Position numbers and translations under genes: made by a program
Shown here: piece after piece, positions 43,883-54,430 of the stretch
Layout of the letters: the number at the start of each line of letters is the position of its first letter
Numbering within the stretch: position 1 is the first letter of the stretch
The notes under the pieces: generated by a model
What the model was told of the DNA's origin: nothing
Databases searched by the model: none
The model's input: the letters and a program-made list of their open reading frames with translations, nothing else
DNA from: Argyresthia goedartella
Taxonomy: Eukaryota; Arthropoda; Insecta; Lepidoptera; Argyresthiidae
DNA: 64,000 bases
Reading direction: 5' to 3'
Assembly: GCA_949825045.1 (NCBI GenBank)
Contig: OX463829.1
Coordinates: 8,246,001-8,310,000 of the forward strand

Positions 43883-45004
43883 ACTGCACAAAATGCACGA
43901 TTCCAATAAATTTTAATTAATACCATCTCAGCTATTAACAGAAGGCCTCAGACAGAAGGTTTCAAGTAAATACTCTATTACTGAATCACTTTCGTCTGAC
44001 CAGCTGCTGTTGTGTCCATAACGTTAGATTTTAATAAAGAATAAACTAATAACCTTTAATATTCTATGTACTTTTCTCGTAAAAATTCAACTTCGTCGTC
44101 CCGTCGCTTCGGGTGAAGTTCACCGACATAAAGCGTCGTTTGGGTTCACATCAGTTAGACGATCAGATTTCGGCCAATCGGTGTCTAGCCTCACGCCTCC
44201 ACTCCTTCGCAAACTCCTTCAAACTAGCAACATCCCGTCGGCAGCAGTTAACAGCGGGCATAAAAATAAAACGTGTCGGCAGCAGTCGACAGCACCTGCC
44301 GTTGGGTACTATCAACGCGTAATAAAACGCTTATTAAAATATTAAAAAATATTAAAATATTATTGCTAAGATTGAGTCTGAGTCTGAGTCTTACCGACAG
44401 CAGTCACAACAGTTGACACCAAGCTAAAAACGAAGCGAAGTCACCTGTCGACGTGTCTAATTTTCGCGTTATAATGCACGTCAGCACGAACGAAAATGAC
44501 GTTACGAAAACACACCCCTCCCGTACTGCTTCGCTACCGCAGGAACGTATGGCTCACATTAGTGGAGTAGTTGACCGAGCGAGCGCGTAGCGCGTGGGAA
44601 GCGTCTCCGTTTGAGCGTAGGCAAAAAGGCTTTCGTATTTCGTCTTTCCGGATTTCCAGCTGTTCGGATGTTCTCCTCTACAGGTCGCATTTCTCAGCCG
44701 TTTCTCGCGAAATTTTATGACCAGGTCCGATAATTTAATGTTTTTTTTAGTTGATTCATTTTTGGAACTTAATGGAGGCGCAGATATGGGGTTACAAAGT
44801 TGTTGGTGCGGCTACTTTCATGCTCCATGTACGTAACCAGGTGCATTCATAAAGTTGAATATGGCTTTGAAAGAAAATGCAGTCGAGTTATTTGTCTTTT
44901 ATTTAATCGCTTACCCCAATTTGATATTTATTTTGTTTACTTTAAGTACTTGTTTATTTCTTTTTATTGCTGTGCCCTTAGGTCTACCCCTGCTAAAAAA
45001 TCGA
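43883..45004. other. non-coding, nothing recognised
   Basis: A GC-richer patch spans 44090-44660 with many CGTCG/CGACG words but no exon-like frame. No repeat family recognised. Confidence 0.4.
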
Positions 45005-45238
45005 CCTTTCCCATCTTATCCTGGTATGCTGGAAGAGATCTCTTACGCGAAAAAGGCACATACAGGCACAAGCACATACTTCTGGTCCACACTAGGATAC
45101 CCTGTGTCGTGGGAATGAAACAGCGACGTCACACACATATAAACATCCAAGACATGTGTTTTTTTATCCCCAGCCGCGGCCGAACCCGGGACCTCTCGCA
45201 TGGTAGGCAGAGCCACAACCGCTGCACCACAGAGGTCG
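45005..45238 (-). mobile_element. tRNA-derived SINE, type B, inverted
   Basis: Reverse complement carries CTCTGTGGTGCAGCGGTTGT, CTACCATGCGAGAGGTCCCG, then CACAGGGTATCCTAGTGTGG, the same head and body as 5341-5545 and 49770-49935. The far end (TATGCTGGAAGAGATCTCTT) matches the tail at 56165-56290. Confidence 0.78.
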
Positions 45239-46750
45239 TCAAAAATAGTCTAACTGAAAATATACCAAAAGCATGTTATGCCAACCAAAACAGTATGCTT
45301 TGGCATACTGTTATGAGAAAGTACTATTATGCGATTAAAGTTATGACAAATTCATTATGCGAATAAAAATAAGGACAAGCAAAGTAATGCGAAGCAAAGG
45401 GATACCGGTTTTAAACCTATGTTAAGATTTACATGTCATTGTATTTATCCTGTCAGCGTATCAGAACTTCAAACATATATTTTTCTGTTATTTCTATTTA
45501 AGCGTCATTATTTCTACAAGTTGGTGGATTAGACTTAAGCCCGACTTTGTACACTATTTTCATGTAAATATTGTTTATTTCATATGTTTTGTGTGCAATA
45601 AAGCAATCATTAATTATAACATTTGTTTGACAAATCATTTAACACGTTATTTATTTCAGCTAATATTTCAATTTTATTTAAATTTTTTAAGCATCGCGAT
45701 ATGTCAATAGATACAGAACAGAGTTGGAAGCAGGAATAATTATGCGTTGAAAAGTGTACAAACGAACTTCATTTTATATGATCTCGGACATTGTTTCCAA
45801 ATAGGAAAAATGGAATAATTTTTTTATTTGCGTAATATTTTTTTTATTTATATCGGGAATTTATTCAAGATTATACTTTTGTGATAAAAATATATACTCG
45901 TATAACTAGCCTGAATTTTCTGAAAATAATATTTTCCTTGGTAAATTGTTCTTCCATTTGGTAAAGTTTTAAAACTATTTAAACATTTAATATTTGCATC
46001 AAATATAAATTTAAATATTTCAGTGAAATATAATTTTGCAAAAGATTCTTTTCTAGATATCGCTGCGTGTCTTGACGAAAGTGCTGTAAATATACATACA
46101 TCTATACCACATACCCTAAGGGTATCTTTGACCCAACGACTTATGGCTTGTGATGTAAGATTTCGATGTGGAAAGAAAGAAGAAGAAAGAAAGAACTTTA
46201 TTTGTATATGCGTATGCTTACAAATGGCTGTAAATGACCATTACGCAAGGACTCTGTTAAATTTAAAAAAACACTAGCGATTTTATTCGACATATTACTG
46301 GCCTTTCTTTGGAACGAGTTAGGTAACAATAGAACAGGTAGAACTGATCCGATACGGGATCTTTTCAATATATCGGGAATTGCAATGAGGGTTTTCTCGG
46401 GAAAAAAATCGACGGCCAGGATTAATGACAGGGTAGACCTACAACTATTGATTGTCCCGTATTGGTCTTTGTCAAATATTTGTGTGAGAAAAAAATCATA
46501 TTAGACATTTTAAGAGGTATTACAGAACACTAACCTCTTTTTGAGGCAGGAATCATATTGATTGATGGTGTTTTCTGCCAATTAGACGAAATGATGTCTA
46601 TAGCCAGCCCTGGTACACTCTTTTTTTCAATAGCAACTCCCTGTCAATACTCCGGCAGCCACGGTAACCTGATGATGTTCATTGCGACTGCTGGAACAAG
46701 ACAAAATCTTGACTAAATTTAAAGATTTAAAGACTTTTAGGTTCTTGAAA
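45239..46750. other. AT-rich non-coding
   Basis: A TGTGCAATAAAGCAA motif at about 45590 is a likely retroelement 3' tail. No gene was seen. Confidence 0.4.
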
Positions 46751-46910
46751 AGGGTGAACCAGGACTGGGTGGGCCCTGAAGCAACTACTAAGGGTGAACC
46801 AGGACTGGGTGGGCCCTGAAGCAACTACTAAGGGTGAACCAGGACTGGGTGGGCCCTGAAGCAACTACTAAGGGTGAACCAGGACTGGGTGGGCCCTGAA
46901 GCAACTACTA
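46751..46910. repeat. perfect 4 x 40-bp minisatellite
   Basis: Four identical tandem units at 46751, 46791, 46831 and 46871, each starting AGGGTGAACCAGGACTGGGT and ending GCAACTACTA. No mismatch between units. Confidence 0.98.
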
Positions 46911-47589
46911 AGATTCCTGGGACCCTATCTCTGATAACTTTTCGGATAGCTTTCAGATAATTGTAAAAGGTGCAAAAACCGTAAAATAATAAGCATGACC
47001 AAGATAATGTAAAAGCATTTATGGCAACGGCGTCAGGAGCTTTATGCGAAGAGAAATATTGAATCCATTTTTTTATTTAAGCGAATACCGAATAAATAAA
47101 TGTCCGATACGTCAAATTTGATTCTCTGAAAAGTGAAATCTGTCAACACCCATTCAAAGTCAGGTTGAGAGCGCTACTTTTACACCATCACCAAAGTTCT
47201 TTCGTTATCTGCGTGAGGTGAGGAAACTGAACACCACACATACGATTGACGTATGAAATGATCGTGGCGAAGAAATATGTGGAAATTGTTTAGATGTTTG
47301 GCAAATACTTAGAACGCGGCAAGTATTTCAAAATAGTTTGTTTATGTCTTTGCTACTCTTCCTAATTCCATACACTAGCCGGTTCATCATCGCACGACAC
47401 GCCCCACCCCTTAATAGAAGAATCACTGAAATTTTCCAATGAGTATTCGTCATATTTAATTTTACTGGCTGTTCTAGCAAAAGGTCGTGCTCACCAATCA
47501 AAATCGGATTTTAATATATATGTATATTTAGCAACTCTATGTGTCTATCATAATTGTCTAAATATTTTTTTAAATTCAAATATTTTCAT
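46911..47589. other. non-coding, nothing recognised
   Basis: AT-rich; no gene or repeat was recognised. Confidence 0.4.
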
Positions 47590-47960
47590 CCTTCTAACTT
47601 TTTAGTTTACAGCCAGCAGTATTCAAAAGCAGGACACTCAGATGTAAGCAAGCCTACCAGACTTGCAAAGTCACGAATTTCACAAGGTTTCAAATTCTGG
47701 AAATACTCCAACTGTTCTTTCGTAGTTTTTATTTTTTATTTCGGTAAAGCATACTTGGAATATTTCAATGTCTAATACATGTACCCTACATGGCCATGTA
47801 CCCTACCTCATGGAACATAGTTGCTTTTATGTGCATTAATTAAGAAACCTAAGGCACTTAATAGTTTCCTATTAATGTTTTCTAAACAAGCTTCATAGTT
47901 GTTACAAATCAAAAGAGTAATCTGAGAACCGGTTTCATCACCTTTGTGAATACAAAGGGC
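47590..47960 (-). pseudogene. second DIRS-like RT relic
   Basis: Minus strand: ITLLICNNYEACLENINRKL then LSALGFLINAHKSNYVP (47810-47910), the segment that follows the YxDD box in DIRS/Ngaro RTs. In a shifted frame, QNLKPCEIRDFASLVGLLTS then ECPAFEYCWL (47600-47710), the 'IREFA-LLG-L-S--PAV-YG' segment. Too short for a clade. Confidence 0.65.
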
Positions 47961-48149
47961 GCTGTGTCCTTGGGTCATCCTTGGATTCCCCCTGGTCTTG
48001 TGACTGGGGGAAGAAGCCTTCAAGTTCATATTAATTCTTGGATTTTCAGGTTAAACAACAGCGTCACGCCTTTTCCTACACAAAGTGGCAGCGGCACAGT
48101 TACCCCCAAATATCCTAATATTTTATTTAACACTTAAATGGAGTGAAGG

Positions 48150-48530
48150 CTTATATATGTATATCCCACTAGATTCTCAACCTTATGGCTTGGTATGAAA
48201 TGCGAAAAATAATGTCCTCACAGAGGGGCACGGGCCTTTACCCGCATACGAGTAAGATTGAGCCATACTCGAACACGATGGCTCAGTGCGGGTTGATGGA
48301 GGGGTGTCGGGCTTGTGGCCAACCCGGCTTTTAGAAGTTATCAAGCTGCCCTATTAGGGCCTCTGACACACCTGGTAGCAATAGTAGCCGGGTCCGAAAC
48401 ACGGAAGCGTCCGAAACAAATTCCACATAGTACGACCACCCATCCAGTCTCGGCCAGATGTTGCTACCCGCACGATCGGTTCCGATGTGCGAATACCGTT
48501 AGGCCAAGGAAGGAATAAATGCGAAAACCA
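48150..48530 (+). repeat. dispersed repeat (GGCTCAGTGCGGGTTGATGG)
   Basis: Contains CACAGAGGGGCACGGGCCTT, ACGATGGCTCAGTGCGGGTT and GCCTCTGACACACCTGG. It is related to the fragment at 12430-12490 and is a common type in lepidopteran DNA. No coding meaning. Confidence 0.5.
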
Positions 48531-48892
48531 ATTAACCCCTTAATGCATGGCCTGACCCGAAATGGGTCGCGATGTTCAACCTTATTGAAACCTATGAAAC
48601 CATTTATGGGTAGTATGCAGTAAAGGGTTAAAAATGAGAAATGCTCAGGGCCAGGGTTAATATAAGTTGAAGCCAGGAAGTCATCACAAGCTAAGCCACG
48701 AACGAAGACACAGGCTCGAGTTAGCCGCGGAAACAGCGGCGCGGCTCATATCCGTGACGCACTGACCATCGGTTTCCTGGGAGGCGGGTCGGTGTACAAC
48801 CAAGTGCATAACGTTTAGTGTGTAGGTTAAAAAAAAACTATTATGTTTATGTCAACGTCAAATATGAAATCAGTCATTGTTTATGTCACCGT

Positions 48893-49277
48893 AAGATAGT
48901 CAAAACCAATAAACCATAAGATAGTTAGCTGATGAACTAACGCGCTAGTTGATCAACTATCGACAGATAGTAAACCAGACCGACAGGGTTTAGAATTTAC
49001 GTTTCTTTTGTTCTTACATTTCAACCTAACACGAAGACTATTCGGGGGCTTAGCTGCGCTCGCCCCCTCTAGTCTTTACCTAGGCTACCTGGTATTTCGT
49101 TTGCAATTCAAGTTTAAACCTGTTTACTATTTAACGGTTTTAACCGTTAGTTTATCAACTAACGCGTCATATAGTTAGCAGTACGCTACAGTTTAATATC
49201 TATCGATAGCTGACCAGCTAACGAGAAGAAAAATGTTACTTTATCAACCAACGGTTTTGACAATCTTAAGGTGACAT
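48893..49277. mobile_element. TIR element with nested repeat
   Basis: ATGTCACCGTAAGATAGTCA and AAACC at the left pair with GGTTTTGACAATCTTAAGGT and GACAT at the right. Internal ACTAACGCG and TAGTTGATCAACTATCG blocks are repeated in both orientations. 49005-49105 is a different repeat (see 54300-54430). Confidence 0.65.
49005..49105 (+). repeat. TTCGGGGGC...GCCCCC hairpin repeat, copy 1
   Basis: TTGTTCTTACATTTCAACCT, AACACGAAGACTATTCGGGG, then GCTTAGCTGCGCTCGCCCCC and a TAGGCTACC end. The same order occurs at 54300-54430 and inverted at 59190-59290. Confidence 0.6.
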
Positions 49278-49469
49278 ATACATGCCTAGGCAATGTATGA
49301 ATGAATGAGGTAATGTAAATAATTCCTAAAATGGGTGTCAATGTAAGTGTACAGGGAACGACCCTCTTCAAATGAAACGCTGGATTGGCTAGTTACAGTA
49401 ATGAATATATTACGAATTTAACGCCTGTAATTGTAATGTAGCACTTGAAGCTTGCGATACGCAGTCGAT

Positions 49470-49584
49470 AGCTGGCGTACTCGATGCGGAGTGAGTGCCG
49501 CGGCCGCGGCGTGCAAGCGACGGAGAGGCGAGCGCGGAGGCGCGGGGTGCGGGGTGCGGCGCGGGCGATGATTTATCGCAGACA
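49470..49584 (+). promoter_or_regulatory. CpG-rich segment ending in a splice donor
   Basis: An isolated GC- and CpG-rich tract (GTGCCGCGGCCGCGGCGTGC, then GGCGCGGGGTGCGGGG) in AT-rich surroundings, ending GCAGACA|GTAAGAAAT (donor at 49585). It looks like a promoter with a non-coding first exon. The nearest downstream plus-strand acceptor with a coding exon is at 62200 (SNMP1), so it could be that gene's 5' UTR exon. This is inference only. Confidence 0.35.
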
Positions 49585-49769
49585 GTAAGAAATAATTTTT
49601 ATTTCACACTTTACCAAGACATTCTATACAATGCCTTTGTATACGAATAATTTATTGTGAAAAATAACAGTGTTTACATTGATTCGAGGTCCTTGCCTCC
49701 CAAAGTAGGAAAACCTGTATCATGGGAGACAGTGTACTTCCCAGTGGGTTGACCAGCCACACTATCCAG

Positions 49770-49935
49770 ACGTCCTCTGTGGCGTAGCGGTTGTGGCTCT
49801 GCCTACCATGCGAGAGGTTCAATCCCCGGCTGGGGTAAAAAAACCCCAGGTGAAGTAGCTGTTTCTGGTTCCCACGGCACAGGGTATCCTAGTGTGGGGC
49901 CTGAAGCAATGTAAATGTGTATGTTTAAATGTTTA
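49770..49935 (+). mobile_element. tRNA-derived SINE, type B
   Basis: GTCCTCTGTGGCGTAGCGGT, GGCTCTGCCTACCATGCGAG, GGTTCAATCCCCGGC (B box), then CACAGGGTATCCTAGTGTGG and AAGCAATGTAAA. Best-preserved plus-strand copy of type B. Confidence 0.82.
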
Positions 49936-50316
49936 TGCTCCTCGCTCTGCTCTTCGCTCTGCCGCGATGTTGCCTGTCTGGCTACACACTACTCTACTCG
50001 CGCAATTAATCGCGTCGCCCTATGTGGCTTTTGGTCGATATTGCCAGTCCTTTGCCTCGCGCCATAAACCGACAAAACATGCAGCGGTGGGCGGAACTGA
50101 AGCATGGCGAGTAACTTGGCCACACCACGTCTCTGCCTACTTCCCTCGCTACTCCCCACGCCACTCGACGAATGTGTGGCAGGGCCACACCTTGTTGTAC
50201 GCGCCTGTACCAGCGCACCACCCACAGATAGCTGCAACCCATGGGCCGACAGACGGCGTCACAGCTACCACTCACACCGGTCCGTTCACAGGTCAGTTGT
50301 AGAAATACAAATCCAA
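49936..50316. other. GC-richer non-coding
   Basis: Several overlapping open frames up to 136 codons exist on both strands, but none has domain-like composition. They reflect the GC content. No feature was assigned. Confidence 0.35.
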
Positions 50317-50581
50317 CTAATATTATAAATTTGAAAGTAGCGATGTCAGGACGTTTGGATGTTTGGATGTTTGTGTGTTTGTGCCTCAATCACGCTTAAA
50401 CGACTAAACGGATTTTAAATAAATTTTGAAGAGGTATAGTTTATGAGCATACTTCATATAGGATTAAATAACAAATTAATATAGGATGTTTTTTATCCGA
50501 ATGCACCAGAAGGAGAGTAACGTTATCTCGCTAAATGATAATTCCTATGAACACGCAGATGAAGTTGCGGGCATCAGCTAG
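50317..50581 (+). mobile_element. miniature Helitron-like element (Lep1-like)
   Basis: Begins CTAATATTATAAATTTGAAA, includes CAATCACGCTTAAACGACTA and AACGGATTTTAAATAAATTT, and ends GAAGTTGCGGGCATCAGCTAG. Start CT, end CTAG and this wording match the short non-autonomous Helitron-like repeats common in Lepidoptera. No TIRs. Confidence 0.6.
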
Positions 50582-50780
50582 TAGATCTATATGTTGCACC
50601 GTCAATCACCGACCCCGCCGGCGTGGGAGAATACGGCTCGATCTTAAGTTATTCTAGGTTAAGGCCTATGCACCACGGTAGGGATGTAATTTCGCTACAA
50701 TATTTACGTGCTACCAAATTTCTTAACCTTTATATGGCTCTGCACTCCAAATTTTGTGAAAAAACCTCATGGCTTGTTAA

Positions 50781-51480
50781 CAACTTCCCTGTCCGATGAG
50801 TCATATATGACTCACAGGAACGTTTTGGAATAAGTTCATGAGTCACAGGTGACTCATTTCTCTATACAGTTTAAGGCACAATTTTTGTAATGAACGTGAA
50901 GGGATATTCTTTTGAATCACACCTGGGCGTATGGCAATAAACATGAAGTTTTTAATAAAAAAATAAAAAATCGCGATTTTTTTTTTATTTTTTATATAAT
51001 TACTACTAGAAACTTGCAATAAATAAAACTCAAGTAAGTATTAAAGGCAAGGTTTTATTCAAAGAAAATAAACTGTGTAATGTAACATATTCGCTCTAAT
51101 CGTACTTAGAATATTTATATATAAGAAAAAATAACAAAATCAAGCATGTTTCTCATTATAACATTCTAAACAGAAAGACTTTTTACTCTTTTTACACTCA
51201 GTGTGTACTTGCTTCGCTTTACGAGCTACTAATCCCTCATTTTTCAATTTTATATAACATCCATTGCATCTTTTTCTTACGAGTTTACCGAAGGCATTTC
51301 GAGGAATTTCTTGCAGAGAATGTCCAGAATTGCTTGAAGAAGCAATTGAAGTTCCTGAAGAGAAATAATGATTACGAAATTATGTTTTTATGGATTACAG
51401 TAATGTTATAAAGCTTATATTAAAAAAAACACTGGACGTGGGGCTTTACTAAAATGAGTTGTATGGGGACAGGGAAGTTG
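50781..51480 (-). mobile_element. internally deleted piggyBac-like element
   Basis: TTAA target duplications at 50777-50780 and 51481-51484 flank inverted ends CAACTTCCCTGTCC / GGACAGGGAAGTTG. Near the left end two palindromic GAGTCATATATGACTC-type blocks stand about 35 bp apart. Only the last transposase exon remains (51140-51354). Confidence 0.88.
51140..51354 (-). pseudogene. piggyBac transposase C-terminal cysteine-rich domain
   Basis: Minus-strand frame from an acceptor-like CTTCAG (51355-51360) to TGA at 51140-51142. It encodes LQEIPRNAFGKLVRKRCNGC, then CYIKLKNEGLVARKA and CKKSKKSFCLECYNEKH. The C-x2-C ... C-x2-C/S ... C-x2-C layout is the C-terminal RING-like domain of piggyBac transposases, which binds element ends. 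One expected cysteine is serine (CKKS). The catalytic core is absent from the element. Confidence 0.82.
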
Positions 51481-51484
51481 TTAA

Positions 51485-52590
51485 TATGGTACCTACTTTA
51501 AGTTGTATTAAGAACACAGTGTTGATTTAATTAGACAATTGTATCATTTCATCAACGCTGTGTTCATTGATTCGCAATATTTCGCTCTTAATCTTCAGAA
51601 ACTCGTGGAAGTGCTAACCACTGAACAGATTCCAGAGGCGCAAAATTAAACTAGGTTTAAAATTAAAAATAGTTCGGAAATAGAACATGTTTTCAACCGT
51701 ACAAAAGACCGTGTGATCGGATATCAAGCTGGGATACTTCGTTATAAGGCGAATCAGTCAGCAGTTTACTGGCGGAGCAATGAGAATAAAGCCTTATTTT
51801 TGACGCCTCTCTTACACCGGGGCTTAGCCATTCCTTAGAACTCTCATAAACGACTTACTGAACTGACACATAAGCATAAAATAAAAATATAAATAATATT
51901 ATTCCTAACAAGTGTAAACAAAATTATATTCTTTTTCTAAAATGTACGGCGATCTAACAAAGCTAGGTTAATTTTGCATGTCACATGTTTTTATTTTATT
52001 TTACTGTATGTTGACAGTTTTTTGCGCTTTTTTTGGTTGCTCGTTAGCGTTACCCAGGGGGACCGTGCAGGGTTCTGGGATCCAAGTAATTCCTGTGAAG
52101 TAACTACTCCCCCCCCCCCCAAATTATATGTATAATCAGCTTATACAGTTAGAAGAAGAAGCTACAAATATTAACGATACTTATGTAAAAATTATTACTA
52201 CCTACTAAAATAGCTCTACTTGTTACAAAACAAATATTGCCAAAAAACAAAAACCTTTACACGAACCTTAGCATAAAAATAGTTATAAGTGTCAGAAATT
52301 CTGAGCGCAGAGAGCGATTATCCGCTGATTGCGAGGGTATTAAAATATTATACATTCTTATAAAGATTAAATTAATATTTTATGGGATAGAGCCTGAAGG
52401 ATGAATGACCCATTCATTATTCTGAATGTTTCGAAGGAGATTTTTAATTTCATTAAAAGCAACGGAGCTATATTTACTTCTAGACTAGACTACTAGGAAT
52501 GTTTGCAACTTATGAAAGCGCTTTATTGGTTTATGGATACTCGCCAGCAATAAACTGGAATCATTTCTTTTTTTTAATAATATACCTTGG
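51485..52590. other. AT-rich non-coding
   Basis: A run of ten Cs lies near 52110. No gene or repeat family was recognised. Confidence 0.4.
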
Positions 52591-52591
52591 A

Positions 52592-52830
52592 CACTATTTA
52601 CACACATTGATCTAGCTCCAAACTAGGATTCCCCTGTATCTGGTGTAGGTACTAGACAACGATAGATATCCTTATGTAGATAAATATTATACTTAGATAG
52701 ATAAACAACCATGCCTAGGGTACAAACATCCGTTCTCATCAAACAAATATTTGCCCCCACTGGGACTCGAACCCGGGACCCTTGGCTTTGTAGGCAGGGT
52801 CACTGCCGACTCGGCCATTCGGGTCGTCAA
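52592..52830 (-). mobile_element. tRNA-derived SINE, type A, inverted
   Basis: Complement of A box (52806-52817) and B box (52763-52773), then the body with the complement of ATACAGGGGAATCCTAGTTT and GGAGCTAGATCAATGTGT, and a T-rich stretch where the tail would be. Nearly the same length and order as 17455-17690. Confidence 0.85.
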
Positions 52831-53289
52831 ATCGTCATCGCGCGCTGCTTTAAACAAAGCCCGACAACTTCACATGCAATGAACCATGGATTCATGTGGT
52901 CCATCATTTGAGAGGTAAATATATATATCAAAAAGATCTAAAATGTATTTAATTTCCTACCTAAATTTAGGCAAATATTCCAATAGGTCGAAGTTGTGGA
53001 CGTCTAAATGATTAGGAAGTAATATGAAAACATAAAAAATATATTTACAATTTATGTTATTTCCCCATCAATATTTTGAGTCGCTGCCATGCAGGCACAA
53101 TATGGTTTTTTCCGACGACAGGACTCGGCTCCATGGCTCCAAACCAAATCCAATCTGTGTCTGGCCTTTTTTGGGTGAAGTTCGCTTCTTTGAGCCCTGC
53201 TGTCGACTCGCCTTTCCTCGACCTTCTCTGAGCTGCCGCTGCACATCCACGTCGGTGGGGTGTCGCTTTTGCATGGCTGTCGGCCAGGT

Positions 53290-53475
53290 TCAGCCTGTCG
53301 ATTCTATAAAATCGATCACTACACTTCACCCTTACTTCACTTCACTTCGCATATATACTAACGCTACCCTTGCGAGCGTGGCAGCGAGTTGAACTAAATT
53401 TTGACAGATAAAGTATGAGATGAAGCGAAGTGTACATGAAGTGAAGTGATCGGATTTTATAGAATCTACAGGCTG
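53290..53475. mobile_element. short TIR element, 186 bp
   Basis: TCAGCCTGTCGATTCTATAA at the left pairs with TTATAGAATCTACAGGCTGA at the right. The similarity extends through GATCACT and the ACTTCACTTCA tracts. No coding content. Confidence 0.75.
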
Positions 53476-54071
53476 ATCTTCGGACTAAGTTTCCAGTCTC
53501 CCTGAACCTCTTGTGTACCTTCGAGACACAAGTTCGCTTAGACAACCCTGCTGGATTAGGGTGACGTCTTGAGCATCTTCTGTAGGTGTGGTTTCCATTT
53601 TATTTTCCAGTGACGTGAAACATTAGACTGATTATCAATTTTCATAAACGCCATTTTATAGAGTTTCAGCACTCCCAAACAAAATGGTATTTTGTTTTAA
53701 AATTGGTGTCTTTTGAATGTGAATAATCTTTGGTTATAACATTGAAAGAGGCTGCAAACTAACAAAAGTTCCTTTCAAATGATATATATGTTACGGTCAA
53801 CTCAATAAATCCGGTTAGTATACATAATTACCGGTACGTATTCATAATAACCACTGTTTTTGGTGAATATTATAAATATAGCCCAAATCTGTCCGATTAA
53901 CTACTTTAACCGGGTATTATTAATACTTACCCAGAGGGTTTTGTGAAAGTAATAATATAACCTTATTTTCTTAATCAAATATGAATAATTTAAGATAAAA
54001 TAAAACAAATAGTTAAATTAGTCTCTATTGCACAGTATTGCACTGGAGGTTTATTAGACAGGTGTAAAATA

Positions 54072-54294
54072 CACTGACGAGCAATGAAAAAGTTCCACCC
54101 ACAAAATGCCGACAAGCACCCATCCAATTTTTCAAAACATTTCTTTGAACACAATATTTACGTTTTTAATTGCTAATATTCTGATGCGCTGTTAAATGTA
54201 CTTCAATATTGCAGACGGCGTCATTAAGCTAGCCTTTCCCGTTTACGAGTAACTTGGTGCTATGTGACTGGAACTTTTTCATTGCTCGTCAGTG
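54072..54294. mobile_element. Tc1/mariner-type MITE, 223 bp
   Basis: Perfect 26-bp inverted ends starting CACTGACGAGCAATGAAAAA, flanked by TA on both sides (54070-54071, 54295-54296). No transposase. Confidence 0.88.
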
Positions 54295-54299
54295 TATAT

Positions 54300-54430
54300 A
54301 ATGTGTACTTAAGTTTATGTTTTAAGTATTTTTTGTTGTTCTTACATCTTCCACGTCACACGAAGGATAAAGAGGGCTTCGCTTGGCTCACCCCCTTTGC
54401 CCTTCACCTAAGCTACCGCAGTGTTTTGTC
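54300..54430 (+). repeat. TTCGGGGGC-type hairpin repeat, copy 2
   Basis: GTTGTTCTTACATCTTCCAC, CACGAAGGATAAAGAGGGCT, TCGCTTGGCTCACCCCCTTT, CCTTCACCTAAGCTACCGCA. Directly follows the MITE at 54072-54294. Confidence 0.6.

Noticed and set aside
46751..46910. CRISPR-like array
   Set aside because: Units are contiguous with no spacers and the DNA is eukaryotic: a minisatellite.
49892..50389. 136- and 127-codon opposing frames
   Set aside because: Open on both strands at once because of GC content; no domain, no splice context.
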